Source: Candidatus Parcubacteria bacterium
GTDB taxonomy: Bacteria > Patescibacteria > Paceibacteria > UBA9973 > UBA918
DNA: 64,000 bases
Assembly: GCA_021731405.1 (NCBI GenBank)
Contig: JAKFXN010000001.1
Location: 62,001 to 126,000, forward strand
Direction: 5' to 3'
Under the pieces are notes generated by a model. It was not told the DNA's origin, ran no database searches, and saw only the letters and a list, made by a program, of their open reading frames with translations. Positions 8,901-21,100 of the stretch are shown here, piece by piece. Position numbers and translations under genes: made by a program. Every line of letters begins with the position of its first letter. Position 1 is the stretch's first letter.

Positions 8901-11900
8901 TCGTTTCATCAATTGCAAAGACTCGGAACCATACCTGTCCACTTGCGTAAGCAGTAGTAAATGTCTCAGTCCCTACTCCAGAAACTTCAAGGTTTGCAAA
9001 AGCTGAAGTCCCAGTCATTGTCCCAGAAGCTACTCCTCCCAACGATGTTAAGAATACCGTCCCGTTATTGGCATCAAAAGTTCCGCTATTTACATAATTC
9101 CCATTTACGATTAATTCCGCTGGTGCCTCGACAGTACCCTGCGTAATGGTTAAATTATTCACTTCGGTGCTGGTTCCGAGGAGTAAGCCCGACCCGCCAA
9201 CAGTAAGATGATTAAGGGCATTTGCCCCAACTAAGTCTCCCGAAAATTCTGGAGAAAGTTGGAAAGACATAATCTCACAACCAATAGCTGAGCCAGTGAC
9301 AGATGAACAAGCGGTAAGACTTCCTTCTTTACCGAGGTAGAGATAATTACCACCAACACTTAATGCCCCCATTGCAACCACTCCCGTTGCACCGGTAGGA
9401 GAACCGTTTGAGTCACGACCCGCGACATAGATAGGGTTTGTAGAAGAAGCGAGGTTATAGACTTGCAGTTCACAACCAACGGCTGAATCTGGAATTTGGG
9501 AACAGGTCGTAGCATTATCTTCTTTACCAAGAAAGAGATGCTCATTTTTTATCACGACTGAATATACTAACCCGGTAAACGTACCAACAGAACCACCGAC
9601 GTCACGACCGGCACGATAAATAGGGTTCGTACTTGAAGAAATATCGTACACCTGAAGTTCGCAGTTATATGCTGCGCCTGCAACTTGAGAACAGGCAGAA
9701 GAACCTCCAGCGTTGGCAATATATAAATAATTGCCTGACTTGGCCATGCTTAAAAATACATTGCCACTACTTCCTCCAGCATCTCCCTCAGCGTCACGAC
9801 CGGCACGATAAATAGGGTTTGTACTTGAAGAAATATCGTACACCTGAAGCTCGCAACCCGCCGCTGAACCTGGTGTCGGAGAACAAGCTGCAGTGTCACC
9901 GCCCGTACTGGCATACAGATAATCCCCATTAACAACTAAACTATAGACACTATTTACACCCGAACCTGTTGATGACCCAGTACTATCACGTCCCGCCACA
10001 TAGACCATATTTGTACTTGAAGAGATATCAAACACCATCAGTTCACAGCCGTCTCCCGCACCTGACGTTTGCCCGCACGAAGCACTGTTGAGTTCCTTCC
10101 CTGCATACAAATAATTACCTGACGCCGCTAAACTTAAGAAAAATAGCTGTGAGTTACCATTGAGTGCACCATCATGATCTATTGAGGTAAGGAAGACAGG
10201 GTTTGTCGGATCAGTAATATCAAAAGACATCAGTTCACAACCCTGAGCGTTGGTCCCACTTTGGGTACAAGCGGTATTTACCCCTCCCTTACCAACAAAC
10301 AAAATGTTGTCTTTAATGGTAAATGAAGAAATAAACTCCGCAAAGTTACCGTCCGCGGATCCGTCCACATCTCGCCCCGCGACGTAAATCATGTTGGTTG
10401 GATCAGAAACATCATACACTTGAATCTCACAGCCGATCGCCGAACCAGGAGTTTGTGAACAAGGAGTAGCCTCCCCAGCAGTACCAATAAATAAATAGTT
10501 GCCGTAGGTGATTGATTTATTGATAGTAACTGCGTCGGTACCTGTTGCTGATCCGTCCATATCCACCGCTCCAGAAAAACCAACAAGTGCTGTATCTGTA
10601 TATATCTGTCCACCATTATTATCGAAGGTGCCTCCGTTGTGAAAGCTTCCAACAGTTAAATTTGTTGGCGCAACAAGACTTGAGCCAGCGCTGATGTAAA
10701 GATTTGAAGTTGAAGCAGAAGTAGTAGCAATGCTGTACGATGAAGAATTATCAAAATCTAATGTAGAAAAGCTACTAGTTGCTGTCAAAATCCCATCAAC
10801 CACTCCCGACCCAGTCATGTATACCACACCACCATTAGCATTAAATATTCCTCTATTGATGAAATCCCCAGAAGCTTGTATAGATGGTGCTGAAACAAAT
10901 TCTCCCCTGCTAATCAAAAAATCTCCATTAGAAACAAATTCTTCTCCGTTTAAGAAATGAAGAATATCCGCATCAGACACAGTGTCGTAAGTAAAGTTAA
11001 GCGGATTTATTTGTACCGTAGATGAAGCACCGTACGCAATCACATGCTCATAGTAAAGCGGTATATTTCGTACCCCTATCCCCGTACTATACCCACTTAC
11101 GAACGTAGTGGCGTCATTAGCATCACCATCAAGCCATATTACAAAAGGGGTACCGCTCGTAGCTGAAGAAACGTCTGCATTTGAAAATTCCCAAGCGCCA
11201 CTACTATTTGTGGTAGTACTAAAAATACTTGGCGTTGAAGTACCGACCCACATCTTGATAGTTTTTCCCGAACCAGCGGTCGTTACGCCTGCGTCAGTGT
11301 ACAATGTACCGGCAAAGTACGGAGACGGGGTTTCGCGGATAGCTAAGTGAATAGCCGCTGCGTCGTCAGTTGTGGCGTAGGTATAACCAACCGATCGTGC
11401 GCCTTGGCCAGCGGTAGTTTCCCGACCGAGCATACTAGCCTGCGTAGCAGCGAGCACAATACTCTGCAGCGCAGTTGTGTTTGCGCCAGCAGTTAGGGCT
11501 GTGTTTCTACCAGTATAGGCTCCTACATACCGCATACTATTAGTACCCAAAGAACCATCGTCTACTGACTGTTCACTGTACGCTAGGTTGTTTTGGAGTA
11601 ATACATATCCGGTTGTTTCTGTATTCCCTGCTGCTTGTACAGAAGCTGCATTTGCGTACATTACCGTTGCATTATTGGTACGTGTTACCTCAATAGTCTG
11701 ACTCCCCGTTGGGACACTTGACCCAAGAAAGAATGCGGTCACTCGAGCAGGTTCAGTGGTAGTGTCGATAGCCTCTGACACTTGCGTCATTGTTACTCCA
11801 CCATAAGTTACTGAAGTAATGTAGTCTGCATTTGCTATTGTAGTCACAAACACGAGCACACCTTCAGGTGAGCCGGTATCTCCATGTGTCCAACTAAATG

Positions 11901-12087
11901 AAGTGGAGGAAGCGTTACCGCTTGTACCAGTATGACTTTCTGAAGAAGTACTGTGGGACACCGCCGCTAAAGCACTTGGTGCAAAGAGAACAAAATACGC
12001 AAAAGTAAAAAATAGAACCAGAAGAAAACCGAGGCTTTTTTTAGTTGCTTGGTTAGCGGTTTTGGTTGTGGTGATTGTTGTGTACAT
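5965..12087 (-). CDS. Giant exported protein with two seven-repeat propeller-like arrays
   Basis: This 2040-residue protein has a signal peptide (about 1-42, ending PSALAA) and an extracellular-looking Thr/Ser/Gly-rich body. Residues about 520-950 hold seven repeats of about 60-70 residues of the LVIVD type, with cores such as LQVYDISSSTNPIY, each with a GNYLY-like strand and most with a Cys pair (ACSQ...GCE). Residues about 1050-1380 hold a second, unrelated array of seven units with LYAG-type strands and YRCxLSSDC motifs. Seven units each suggest two seven-bladed beta-propellers. Between and around them are repeated NGxFDANGG-type stretches. A beta-sandwich region lies at about 1865-2025 and the protein ends in a Gly-rich tail. 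It starts 21 bp after the 3101-residue gene, so the two are one operon. It may be an adhesin or surface scaffold; no enzyme motif was recognised. Confidence 0.85.
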   Translation of the reverse strand: MYTTITTTKTANQATKKSLGFLLVLFFTFAYFVLFAPSALAAVSHSTSSESHTGTSGNASSTSFSWTHGDTGSPEGVLVFVTTIANADYITSVTYGGVTMTQVSEAIDTTTEPARVTAFFLGSSVPTGSQTIEVTRTNNATVMYANAASVQAAGNTETTGYVLLQNNLAYSEQSVDDGSLGTNSMRYVGAYTGRNTALTAGANTTALQSIVLAATQASMLGRETTAGQGARSVGYTYATTDDAAAIHLAIRETPSPYFAGTLYTDAGVTTAGSGKTIKMWVGTSTPSIFSTTTNSSGAWEFSNADVSSATSGTPFVIWLDGDANDATTFVSGYSTGIGVRNIPLYYEHVIAYGASSTVQINPLNFTYDTVSDADILHFLNGEEFVSNGDFLISRGEFVSAPSIQASGDFINRGIFNANGGVVYMTGSGVVDGILTATSSFSTLDFDNSSSYSIATTSASTSNLYISAGSSLVAPTNLTVGSFHNGGTFDNNGGQIYTDTALVGFSGAVDMDGSATGTDAVTINKSITYGNYLFIGTAGEATPCSQTPGSAIGCEIQVYDVSDPTNMIYVAGRDVDGSADGNFAEFISSFTIKDNILFVGKGGVNTACTQSGTNAQGCELMSFDITDPTNPVFLTSIDHDGALNGNSQLFFLSLAASGNYLYAGKELNSASCGQTSGAGDGCELMVFDISSSTNMVYVAGRDSTGSSTGSGVNSVYSLVVNGDYLYASTGGDTAACSPTPGSAAGCELQVYDISSSTNPIYRAGRDAEGDAGGSSGNVFLSMAKSGNYLYIANAGGSSACSQVAGAAYNCELQVYDISSSTNPIYRAGRDVGGSVGTFTGLVYSVVIKNEHLFLGKEDNATTCSQIPDSAVGCELQVYNLASSTNPIYVAGRDSNGSPTGATGVVAMGALSVGGNYLYLGKEGSLTACSSVTGSAIGCEIMSFQLSPEFSGDLVGANALNHLTVGGSGLLLGTSTEVNNLTITQGTVEAPAELIVNGNYVNSGTFDANNGTVFLTSLGGVASGTMTGTSAFANLEVSGVGTETFTTAYASGQVWFRVFAIDETNDVLYAGSGDNGILYRCILTTNCDASGDFAVAYDTTHQIVYSIVVDEVNGALYVGVGSPASGALYRCVLSSDCNASGDFSEVYDADGNGFYALGIDTQNNVLYGGDYNVFYRCPLSSDCNAQGDFSSFAISGYSGDVVIDEVNDVMYVTVGYGGAGAIYRCVLSSSCDANGDFSFVINNAGIDYLTPIEIDTTNQVLYAGGGGSSDIIYRCPLSSDCNASGDFTTITGLDTDVGDTLGGITALQFDSGHGFLYAGGFGSGQILFRCETSTACDSAADWALVQTISDTTFTGAMTIDTSRGTLYVGDDDAVLRRGGGVTLTATASTTSFTVAAGKSVTAPSSALSVTNGDFTNNGAFDANGGEVILLGAVHALNGTTTFFDLTKNATVTATTTFGAGTLTTIEGEWNFTGTSSSERHLLRSSTNGQYWYVNPATTTLANIDVKDSNNVNVSTVVCDIGCLDSGNNVNWPFTPAEAIEFYSAAPYHFYVGQATTTLGAVVIAESVSPSITTANDIRISIATTTSNFRFNTGTTNLTFGGTAAGKVSTTASYEEAGATLVLTVTENFAASDTLIVNGITAGSFAAVSTTTSAFELHTDGNTAGEPAALDTQTIRITGSVTIANHAAGQVENEFSAQNKDDVPLFAFNLVGQSEVITVTDLVVSLSGVQGLDSSNLSDFNLYRDNDSDGVLDGGDLLLDGDGILTFNGQHGAVTFSQNFVASTSVNYLVTADTTGTQLGDSVVFSLPALGLTALGATSVYAPVILTTVNTSQHFRNSSGGGGGNVARIGDPAPAGAGVVEGGETGGGVGAGEEEDGENIAADPDFARPNATGDSHNEWTNGENALLSDGTYATAASTNLRQSYNGFNFNVPDGNTIQGIAVKLDASGSTAAGTIDVSLSWDSGNSYTTAKATPTMAGSDVVYLVGGASDLWGRSWTAAQFSGANFRLRVSAQPASNTIRLDALEVRVYHQAGGGSSGGGGGI

Positions 12088-12108
12088 ATATGAGTGTTTT
12101 CTTTTGGA

Positions 12109-15100
12109 CTACACTACTGGTTCTTCACTTGGTTCTTCGACCGGGGCTTCAGGTTCTTCTTCAGGAGTCGGCTCTTCGGTCTCTTCTTCTGCAGGTTCTT
12201 CTGTTTCCTCCTCTTCGGTTTCTATAGTAGTTTCTTCTACAACTTCTTCATTCATCTCTTCGTCAATTGGTTCTTCCAGTGGTGGCGGTGTCTCCTCTTC
12301 TGCAACCTCCCCGTCGTTTGTTTCTTCTCCACTTGGTTCTTCCTCTACTTCTTCGTCTGGTGCAGGTTCTTCTCCGCTTGGCTCCTCTGCTGGTTCTTGA
12401 GGTACTACTTGCTCATCAAGCAGTCGCCGCAAGTCTTCCGCGTTGAGACATACTCCATCCACACAAATCTCTTCCTTCACTTCCACTCGGTCTGCTTTCA
12501 AGGTAAGGATTGAGAGAACACCATCCACGAAGTTATTTGCTAAAGTAACAAGGCGATTCCAAACTGTTTCTTCGCCTACCTCCCCTTCAATATCAAGCGC
12601 ACCTGCTACCAGTGCGGCAATCATCGTCTTTCCTTCTTCGTCCAAGAATCGTTCGTTGAGTGAAACAAACATTACAATCTGTCCAACACGTACTTCCTCT
12701 CCACTATCCAAAGTCACTCGCTCGCTGCGAATATTTTTGAGCGCTGCCAATGCCGCCGCTTGCGCTTCAGCTTCAGCGAGCATTTGTGCTTCTTCTGCTT
12801 GTCCATCGGTTGAAGTAGCGATAAGTGGTACACATGGCGCTTCACCCGAAGCGCTTCCAGCGCCGTAGTAACAACCGTCATTAATACGCGGGTCGTTATC
12901 TTTATTGATAGGAGTTACTACCGGGTCAACCAAGTCATCTCCGAATTGATTAATATATGTATCTGAGTACGCTCGTGTCGCTTCAAAATCTTCAAGCGCA
13001 ATACCAACCACCATTCCAGTTGAAGAAGCCTTCATTGCCACACCTGGTACTGAAGAAAGCATAAGCTCATCACCTGCTTTGATTTCTCCGTTTTCGTTTG
13101 AAAGTCGGACTGGCACACGTCCAGCTAAAGCTACTCCGTATCCTTCTTCACCAGCACTGAGTGAACTGTCGTCAAATCCGAGGAGGAGACCCGGCTTTGT
13201 GGTCACAACTCCGATAACTTTTTCTTCTGTCTCTTCGCTCGCTTTACCAATTGAAAGTCCGTTCTTGAGGTACACAATTTCACCCGTCTTAAGAGACTCA
13301 TTTGAGAAGTACATTTCCGCTAAGTCGGAATTACCCGTGTGATATGAAACTGCTGAGATACGCCCAGTGGTTGAAGCATTGCAACTACCGTCGTTATCAA
13401 CACAGATACCACCGTACCCAATCTGGAGTCCAGCGTTGTTATTAGTTGTCCCGTCTCCGATAGTCGTCATACCGCGCGCACCAACAGTGAAGAGTGAGGT
13501 GCCAGCATTTTGGAGATCAATGTACTTTGAAGCAGTTGTTGAAGAGAATGAACCACCTCCGTTTCCAAAGTTCATAAGTAGCCCCGTACCCACATAGGTC
13601 GAAGTGTCTTGGAAGAGCTTGAGGAGTGCAGCAGTGGTGATAGTCGAAGAGTAGCCACGAAGTGCATTGCCTTGAGTAGTACCTTGCGTCTCTCCGTACA
13701 CACCAGCTGGCTCAAAGGTACCGCCAGCATCACCCGCTGTGGTACCACGTACACCAAACGTTCGCGCAAAGCCTGAGAGCGCAGTGTTTTCTCCACGAGT
13801 GTTGTTTCCTCTATCGGTCTGTACTTCGAGTCCACGGACCGTGTTACCAAATGTGGTACTGTCTTCAAGTCTAAAGATGTTGCCTACGATAGTAGTTGTA
13901 GCGGTGGTGGTAGCGTAGAGATAAGTGTTGTTACCAAACTGCACTGCACTTGGCGTACTGTTGGTGAAAGTAAAATATTGCTCAAGCCCTGCAGTACCCG
14001 CAGTATTAAAGTTGCGTCGTTCAATTGCTAAACGGGCACCTGGAGTAGTGGTACCGATACCCACGTTTCCTGAAGATAGTGTGGAATCAATACCATCAAC
14101 TCCGGTACCAAAGATAAGGTTGCCGATATTGAGAGTATTGTCTGCTGAAGCAGATACGGCATCTATGTCATACCCGATGATGATGTTGTTGTTTCCGGTG
14201 GTGAGGTTGTCCGCCGTAAATGCTCCCAAGGCAATGTTACCTTCACCAGTCTCACTATTTTCCAAAGCACTTACTCCAAGCGCTGTATTTCGCCGACCAG
14301 TTGTATTAGAAGCTAAAACACCTCTACCTATTGCGGTATTATCAGCACCAGTTGTATTTGCAATCATTGTGAAGAAACCCAGCGCTGTGTTACTACCACC
14401 AGTTGTGGTGTTACTCATTGAGCTTTGCCCTACCGCGGTATTAGTACCACCAGTTGTTAAGGAACTGAGAGCGTACGAACCAATACCAACGTTATCAAGT
14501 CCTATGAACTGGTTGGTAGAAGAACCCAGTGTAAAGTTACCAGCCTGACGACCCATAAAGATATTATCGCCATAAGTGTCGTCTAACGCGTAAGTATGAA
14601 TAAAGCGATCACTTCCTACATTAAGTACCCCCGCAGCACCCCCACTTGTGGTTTCTGGAATATCTATATTCCCAGTCACACTCACATTACCAGCGACCGT
14701 GAGCTTTGAGCCCGGAGTTGAAGTACCAATACCCACATTACCTGAAGATAAGGTTGTCCCTGTACCATCAAGCCCAGTACCAAAGATAAGGTTGCCGATG
14801 TTGAGTACATTGTCAGCTGTGGCTGTGATGTTGTCGATATCGTAGCCGATGATGATGTTGTTGTTTCCGGTGGTGAGGTTATCAGCAGCTTGGTAGCCGA
14901 GGAGAATGTTGTTGTCTGCACCAGTAGCCATGTTATATCCTGCACGGCGTCCAATCACGGTAAAGTTACTTGCTTGATAATTAACACCATTGCCAAACGC
15001 CGCATTAGTTCCCAGAGCAACTGAATTAGAAGACGTGGCGGCATGGAAAGCAGAATAAGCACCGATAAAAGAATTATCATTACCAGCACGAAGCTGGTCT

Positions 15101-18100
15101 CCTGCTGCTGCTCCAAGGAAAGAGTTAGCATAACCAGAGCTCACGCTACTTCCTGCTGCATATCCTAGAGCAGTGTTATGAGAACCGTCTGTTTCACCAG
15201 CCAATGCAAAGGTACCGATACCGATGTTGAAGCCACCTGTGGTTATTTGCCGACCAGCTAAGGCACCCATCAAGATATTGCTATCTGAAGCGCCCGTAAG
15301 ACTTTCTCCAGCGCGGTAACCAAAAAGATAGGCACCTATGGTAGATGAAGCACTGATGACCCGTTCACCACCAAACGCAATACCAGTAGTGCTACCCAGT
15401 GCAAGATCGGTGCCATTAAACGTAAAGTCTGCACTATCAACAAGTGCGGTTGCTCCTGAGTTTGTATACATAATGCGGTTAGCCGTGTATGAAGAAGGGG
15501 TATCAGTAAGTGCGAGGAACGTAGTTGCGCCACCACCAATACCAAGCGTACTTGTAGCTACCCAACGAGTTGAGGTGCCGGTGGTTTGGAGAATCATACC
15601 GAGAGTACCCGACGCATTTGCTCCGTCGCGGAAGGCGCCGGTGAGACGAATGTCTCCAGCGATTGAAAGCTTGCTTGCAGGAGTTGAAGTACCTATTCCA
15701 ACGTTCCCTGACGCAAGCGTTGTCCCTGTACCATCAAGACCAGTACCAAAGATAAGGTTGCCGATGTTGAGTACATTGTCAGCTGTGGCTGTGATGTTGT
15801 CGATATCGTAGCCGATGATGATGTTGTTGTTTCCGGTGGTGAGATTGTCGGCTGCGCGGTAGCCAAGGAGTACATTATTATTAGCACCTGTTTGTGCGTT
15901 GTATCCGGCCTGGAAACCGATTGCGGTGTTGTTAGTAGCTTGAAATGGTGTGCCTACATTTACAGCCGCAGAACCTCCGCGCAACGCTCCGCTACCAATA
16001 GCGATAGTAGCTGATGCTTGGAGCAAACCAGCTGCCTCAAGTCCTATAAACTCATTGTAGTTACCACTGTTTCTATACCCTGCCCCTGCACCGAAGAAGT
16101 TACTAAACGATCCTGTAGTTGAAGCACCTGCCGCAAAACCAATTATGTTGTTGAAACTACCTGAACTGAAAGCTCCAGCGTTGCTACCAAACATATTATT
16201 GTAATCACCAGTACTTTCCCCTCCAGCGTAAAATCCAATAGCGTTGTTTTCATCACCGGTGTTATTTTGACCAGTGTAATACCCAACAGCAACAAGACGA
16301 CTTCCGGTGTTATTTTCGCCTGCAGAAAAACCGAGAGCATTGAGGTTTGCGCCAGTATTGTCTTGTCCAGCAGCCGTACCTACCAAAGCACTGTATCCTC
16401 CAGTGTTATTTTGACCAGCGTTATGACCAATAATTGTTGAGCCGTCAGACTGATTATAGGTACCTCCACCCACCAGCACATTATCGTTACCGCTATTTGA
16501 AAACCCTACACTCTGACCAATCATTATGTTATTTTCTCCGTAATTGTTATAACCTGCTTGGTAGCCGATAAATATATTTTCACTGGAAGTACTATTAAGA
16601 CCTGCTTCCCGTCCAATCTTTATTACATCTATAGAGGATGAAGCGGTAAACATTCGCGTACCGCCAAATGAGATGCCGTCATCATTACCCAACCCAAGGT
16701 TAGTTCCATTAAACGTGAGATCAGCTGAATCAATAAGCGCAGTTGCACCGGAGTTTGTGTACATGATGCGATTAGCGGTAAATGACGACGGTGTGTCAGT
16801 GAGTGCCAAGAAAGTTGAAACGCCACCAATACCAAGCGTACTTGTAGCTACCCAACGAGTTGAGGTGCCCGTGGTTTGAAGAACCATCCCAAGAGTTCCA
16901 GACGCGTTTGCGCCGTCACGGAACGCGCCGGTGAGGCGCATACCCCCGACCACTGTAAGTTCAGAAGACGGAGTGGTAGTACCGATACCTAAACGTCCAC
17001 TCACATCAAATACACTAAGTGGTGTCCCTGCACTGTTACGTAATTCTAAAAGGCTGGCTGTTTGAGTAGAGGTCGCCTGTGCCAAGATAGTAGGAATAGT
17101 AGTACTTGAAGAACGCACATCAAAAACTCCCTGTACATCAACTGTGTTAAGACCAAGTAGTCCTGGTTCACCAAGGATAAGGCGTGTCTGACCACCAAAT
17201 GTAAAGGCCGAGTAGTAATCCGTTAGATTAATTGTCCCGACATTTCCGTTATTATTAGAAGAGAGCGCTAGGCCGGTAGTGGTGTAGTTATATCCAATTG
17301 TCCCAACATTGTTTCCGTTACCAGAATCAAGAGTGATCAAGTCACCGAGCGGACCGCGAATATAGAGAGGTGTCGAAGGATCATCGATACCATACCCCAT
17401 ACCAACATATCCATTATGAAGGACAGTCATAAGAGAATCCCCAGTTGATGACGCCACGACAAACGGATTACTACTACCTGTCCCTACAACAGTAAGTCTA
17501 TTATTTGGCGTTGAAGTACCAATACCTACATTTCCACTCGCTAGAGTAGTACCTGTACCATCAAGACCAGTACCGAAGATGAGGTTACCGATGTTGAGAC
17601 GGTTGTCGGCAGTAGCAGTTACGTTATCAATATCGTAACCAATAATGATGTTGTTATTTCCGGTCGTGAGGTTGTCGGCTGCACGATATCCAAGGAGGAT
17701 ATTGTTGTCTGAGCCAGCCTGTGCAGCATAGCCTGCCCGGTAGCCAAGAGCGACGTTGTTGGTTGCATTAAAAGGTGAGGTTCCCGAACCTCCTCGATAG
17801 GCTTCCCCTCCGATGATTACAGAAGAAGTGGCTCTGAGGTTATATCCAGCTTCATAACCAAGCATTTGGTTATATACGCCCTGATTAAAATATCCAGCCT
17901 GATAACCAATAAGTTCGTTATATGAACCTGTATTGCTATACCCTGCATAATTACCGATAAGAGAGTTAAACGTACCAGTATTATTAGTTCCCGCGTGGCC
18001 ACCTAGTCTTAGAACGCCATTGCTTGGATCAGCGCTAATCGCTCGAGTACCACCAAAAGCAATTCCCGTAGTAGCATTAAATCCTAAATTAGTGCCATCA

Positions 18101-21100
18101 AACGTAAAGTTAGATGCATCTGTGAGCGCTGTCCCACCACTGTTGGTGAAGATAACTCTATTAGCAGTGAGTGAGTTTTGGGTATCAGAAAGACCAGTAA
18201 AAGTATTGTCTCCAAAACCAAGGGTTGAGGTAGCAACCCAGCGAGTTGAGGTGCCGGTGGTTTGGAGAATCATGCCGAGTGTTCCAGAGGCGTTTGCTCC
18301 GTCACGGAAGGCGCCAGTAATATATGTGTCTCCTACTATAGTAAGCCTGCTACTTGGAGTAGTCGTACCAATACCAACGTTTCCATTACTATCAACATTG
18401 ATGCGACGATTACCTTGGCCGTCAGCGATGATGATGTTGTTTGAAAGTGATGAAGAAAGGCCAGAAACATTTGCCCCAAGAATGGTGTTGTAATCACCAG
18501 TGACAATACCCAGGCCAGTTTCATTACCGATAATAGTGTTATTCTCTCCATCTACAATGTTGCTTCCAGTGGTGCGTCCTATACCAATGTTTCCTCCTCC
18601 TGTAGCCGCATTAAGAGCATAGTATCCGATACCCACATTACCCCAACTGGTTGAGTTAGAACCAACTGCCAATCCTCCGATAGCAACATTGTAGTTACCA
18701 GTAGTATTTTGATCTAAAGCATTGTATCCAACAGCGGTGTTATGCTCGCCAAGAGTATTGTTCACCAGCGCAATAGAACCAACAGCGGTATTGAACTGTC
18801 CCGCAGTATTGTCTGCCAGCGCGGCATTTCCGACTGCAGTGTTATTAGAAGATGAAGTACTAACCATAAGAGCATTAGTACCAAGTGCTGTATTAGAATT
18901 ACCAGTTATGTTTTGCTGTAAGGCATACCGACCCATGGCGATATTGCTGTAGCCAGTGGTTGTAAACTGCATCGCCCCTTGCCCGACAACAGTGTTATCA
19001 GAACCGGTAGTCAAAGCACCAAGTGCAAACCTACCAACACCCAAGTTATCAATTCCGAGGAACTGATTGGTACTCGAGCCAAGGGTAAAGTTACCAGCCT
19101 GATACCCCATGAACTGGTTAGTTCCATATGTATTATCTAGAATATAACCATGAATGAAGCGTTCGCCATCAATATTAAGTACTCCAGCCGCACCGCCTGC
19201 AGTAGTACTGAGAAGATTAACGTTATTTGTGACACTAATTGTGCCCGCCACACTGAGCCTAGAAGCTGGTGTTGAGGTACCAATACCAAAATTAGTGCCA
19301 TCAAAGATTAAACTAGCAGAGTCTGTAAGTGACGTACCACCACTATTAGTGAAGATAACTCTATTAGCAGTGAGTGAGTTTTGAGTATCAGAGAGACCGG
19401 TAAAAGTATTGTCTCCAAAACCAAGCGTTGAAGTCGCTACCCAGCGTGTTGAGGTGCCGGTGGTTTGGAGAATCATGCCGAGTGTTCCTGAGGCATTTGC
19501 TCCGTCACGGAAGGCACCGGTGAGACGAAGAGTGCTCAAAAACGCATCTCCAGACACTGAGAGATTTGTAGTAGAGGCGTTTCCTAGAGTTGAAGCCCCA
19601 CTCACAGAAAGTGCTCCAGAGGTCAAGGTACCGCCGTTTAAGTTAAGTGGCGTTGCTCCGCCAGTAGTATATAGACCATAGTCTATGAGTGCTTGACGTA
19701 AATCTGCTGTTGCTCCCGCCTTTACTATTGGAGTAGCCCCAAAGAAACCGAGTTGTGAAGCGCTGAGATTATCTTTAATTGAAATAACTGTACCTAGTCC
19801 TGACAAAAGGTTTATTGTTCCGTTCTGACCACTGCCGTCTCCTAATCCTGCAGATAACTCAAGATTTCCTCCTTCTCCATCAAAACCAGCTTCAGCTGAC
19901 CCACCAAAAAATCCGAAGTTTCCTCCTCTGGTGCGACCGGTACCTCCAAAAGCTTGCATCTCTCCACCAATTCCACCTCCAAAGAGCGCATTACCACCAG
20001 ATAAATAGACTGAGTTTGCGGAACCAGACGTTACCGCAGCAGCTTGAATTTCTAAGTTTGTGCCAGGAAGAGACTCTATATATCTTGTGTAGACAGTGCC
20101 TGTAGATGTGACGTTTCCACCAACATACGCATTCCCTCCCACTGTAAGTCGTGAGCCAGGAGTAGTACTTCCAATACCGAGATTAGTCCCATCAAAAACA
20201 AAGCTGGCAGAATCAGTAAGTGACGTACCGCCACTATTGGTGAAGATAACTCTATTAGCGGTAAATGAAGACTGGGTATCACTGAGTCCCAGATACGTGC
20301 CGTTACCGAGACCAAGAGTTGAAGTCGCTACCCAACTGGTACCGATACCTGTACTACTCAGAATCTGCCCAACTGTACCAGACGCATTTAGGGTGTCACG
20401 GAAAGAGCCGGTGAGGCGAAGGTCGCCAACAACTGAAAGCGTACTGCCCGGAGTTGTTGTGCCGATACCAACTCTGCCGGCGCTAGTGACTGTAATTCGG
20501 TTAGTACCAGCAGTAGCAAAACCGAGACCTGTTCCTTCCATGTACATACCAGTACTCGTATCTCCTGTCCAAGAGTACTTTGGTGCTGCGGCAGTGCCAG
20601 CTCCGACCATCTGGAATTGTCCTACCCCTCCATTGAGAGCCCAACGCATTCTTTCTGCACCACCAAGAGAAAGACTAAACTGGGAGGCAGCACTTCTGTA
20701 CAGACCTACGTCCGAGCCCAATGCGATACCTCCCGTTGCAGAAGTACTGTCGGCGAGTGTGAGGGTTGAGTATGGAGTAGTTGTCCCAATACCAATGTTT
20801 CCGCTACTGAGCACTGTAAAGACTTCTGTCACCCCACTAAAAAGTGCGAGTACTTTTCCGACACCATTTTGAATAATTGAAAGAATTGGTGAAGACGACG
20901 TAGCCTGCATGGTGTCCGCTTCATCAGAACGAAGGAACGAGGTGGTCGCTATACCAGCTAGTGTCTGAGCATTTTCTGCTTCAAACGCAGCGGGTACGGC
21001 ACCAAGGATTTTTCGTGGACTCATTTCTCCGTCCCATACTGGTGTAGTAGTACTAATGCCGCCAATCTCAACTCCAAGATATAGCGTCTGATTGAAGTTG

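Noticed and set aside
13900..20300. Regular repeats that might be read as a CRISPR-like or tandem DNA array
   Set aside because: They are in-frame protein repeats of unequal length within one open frame, without constant-length spacers.
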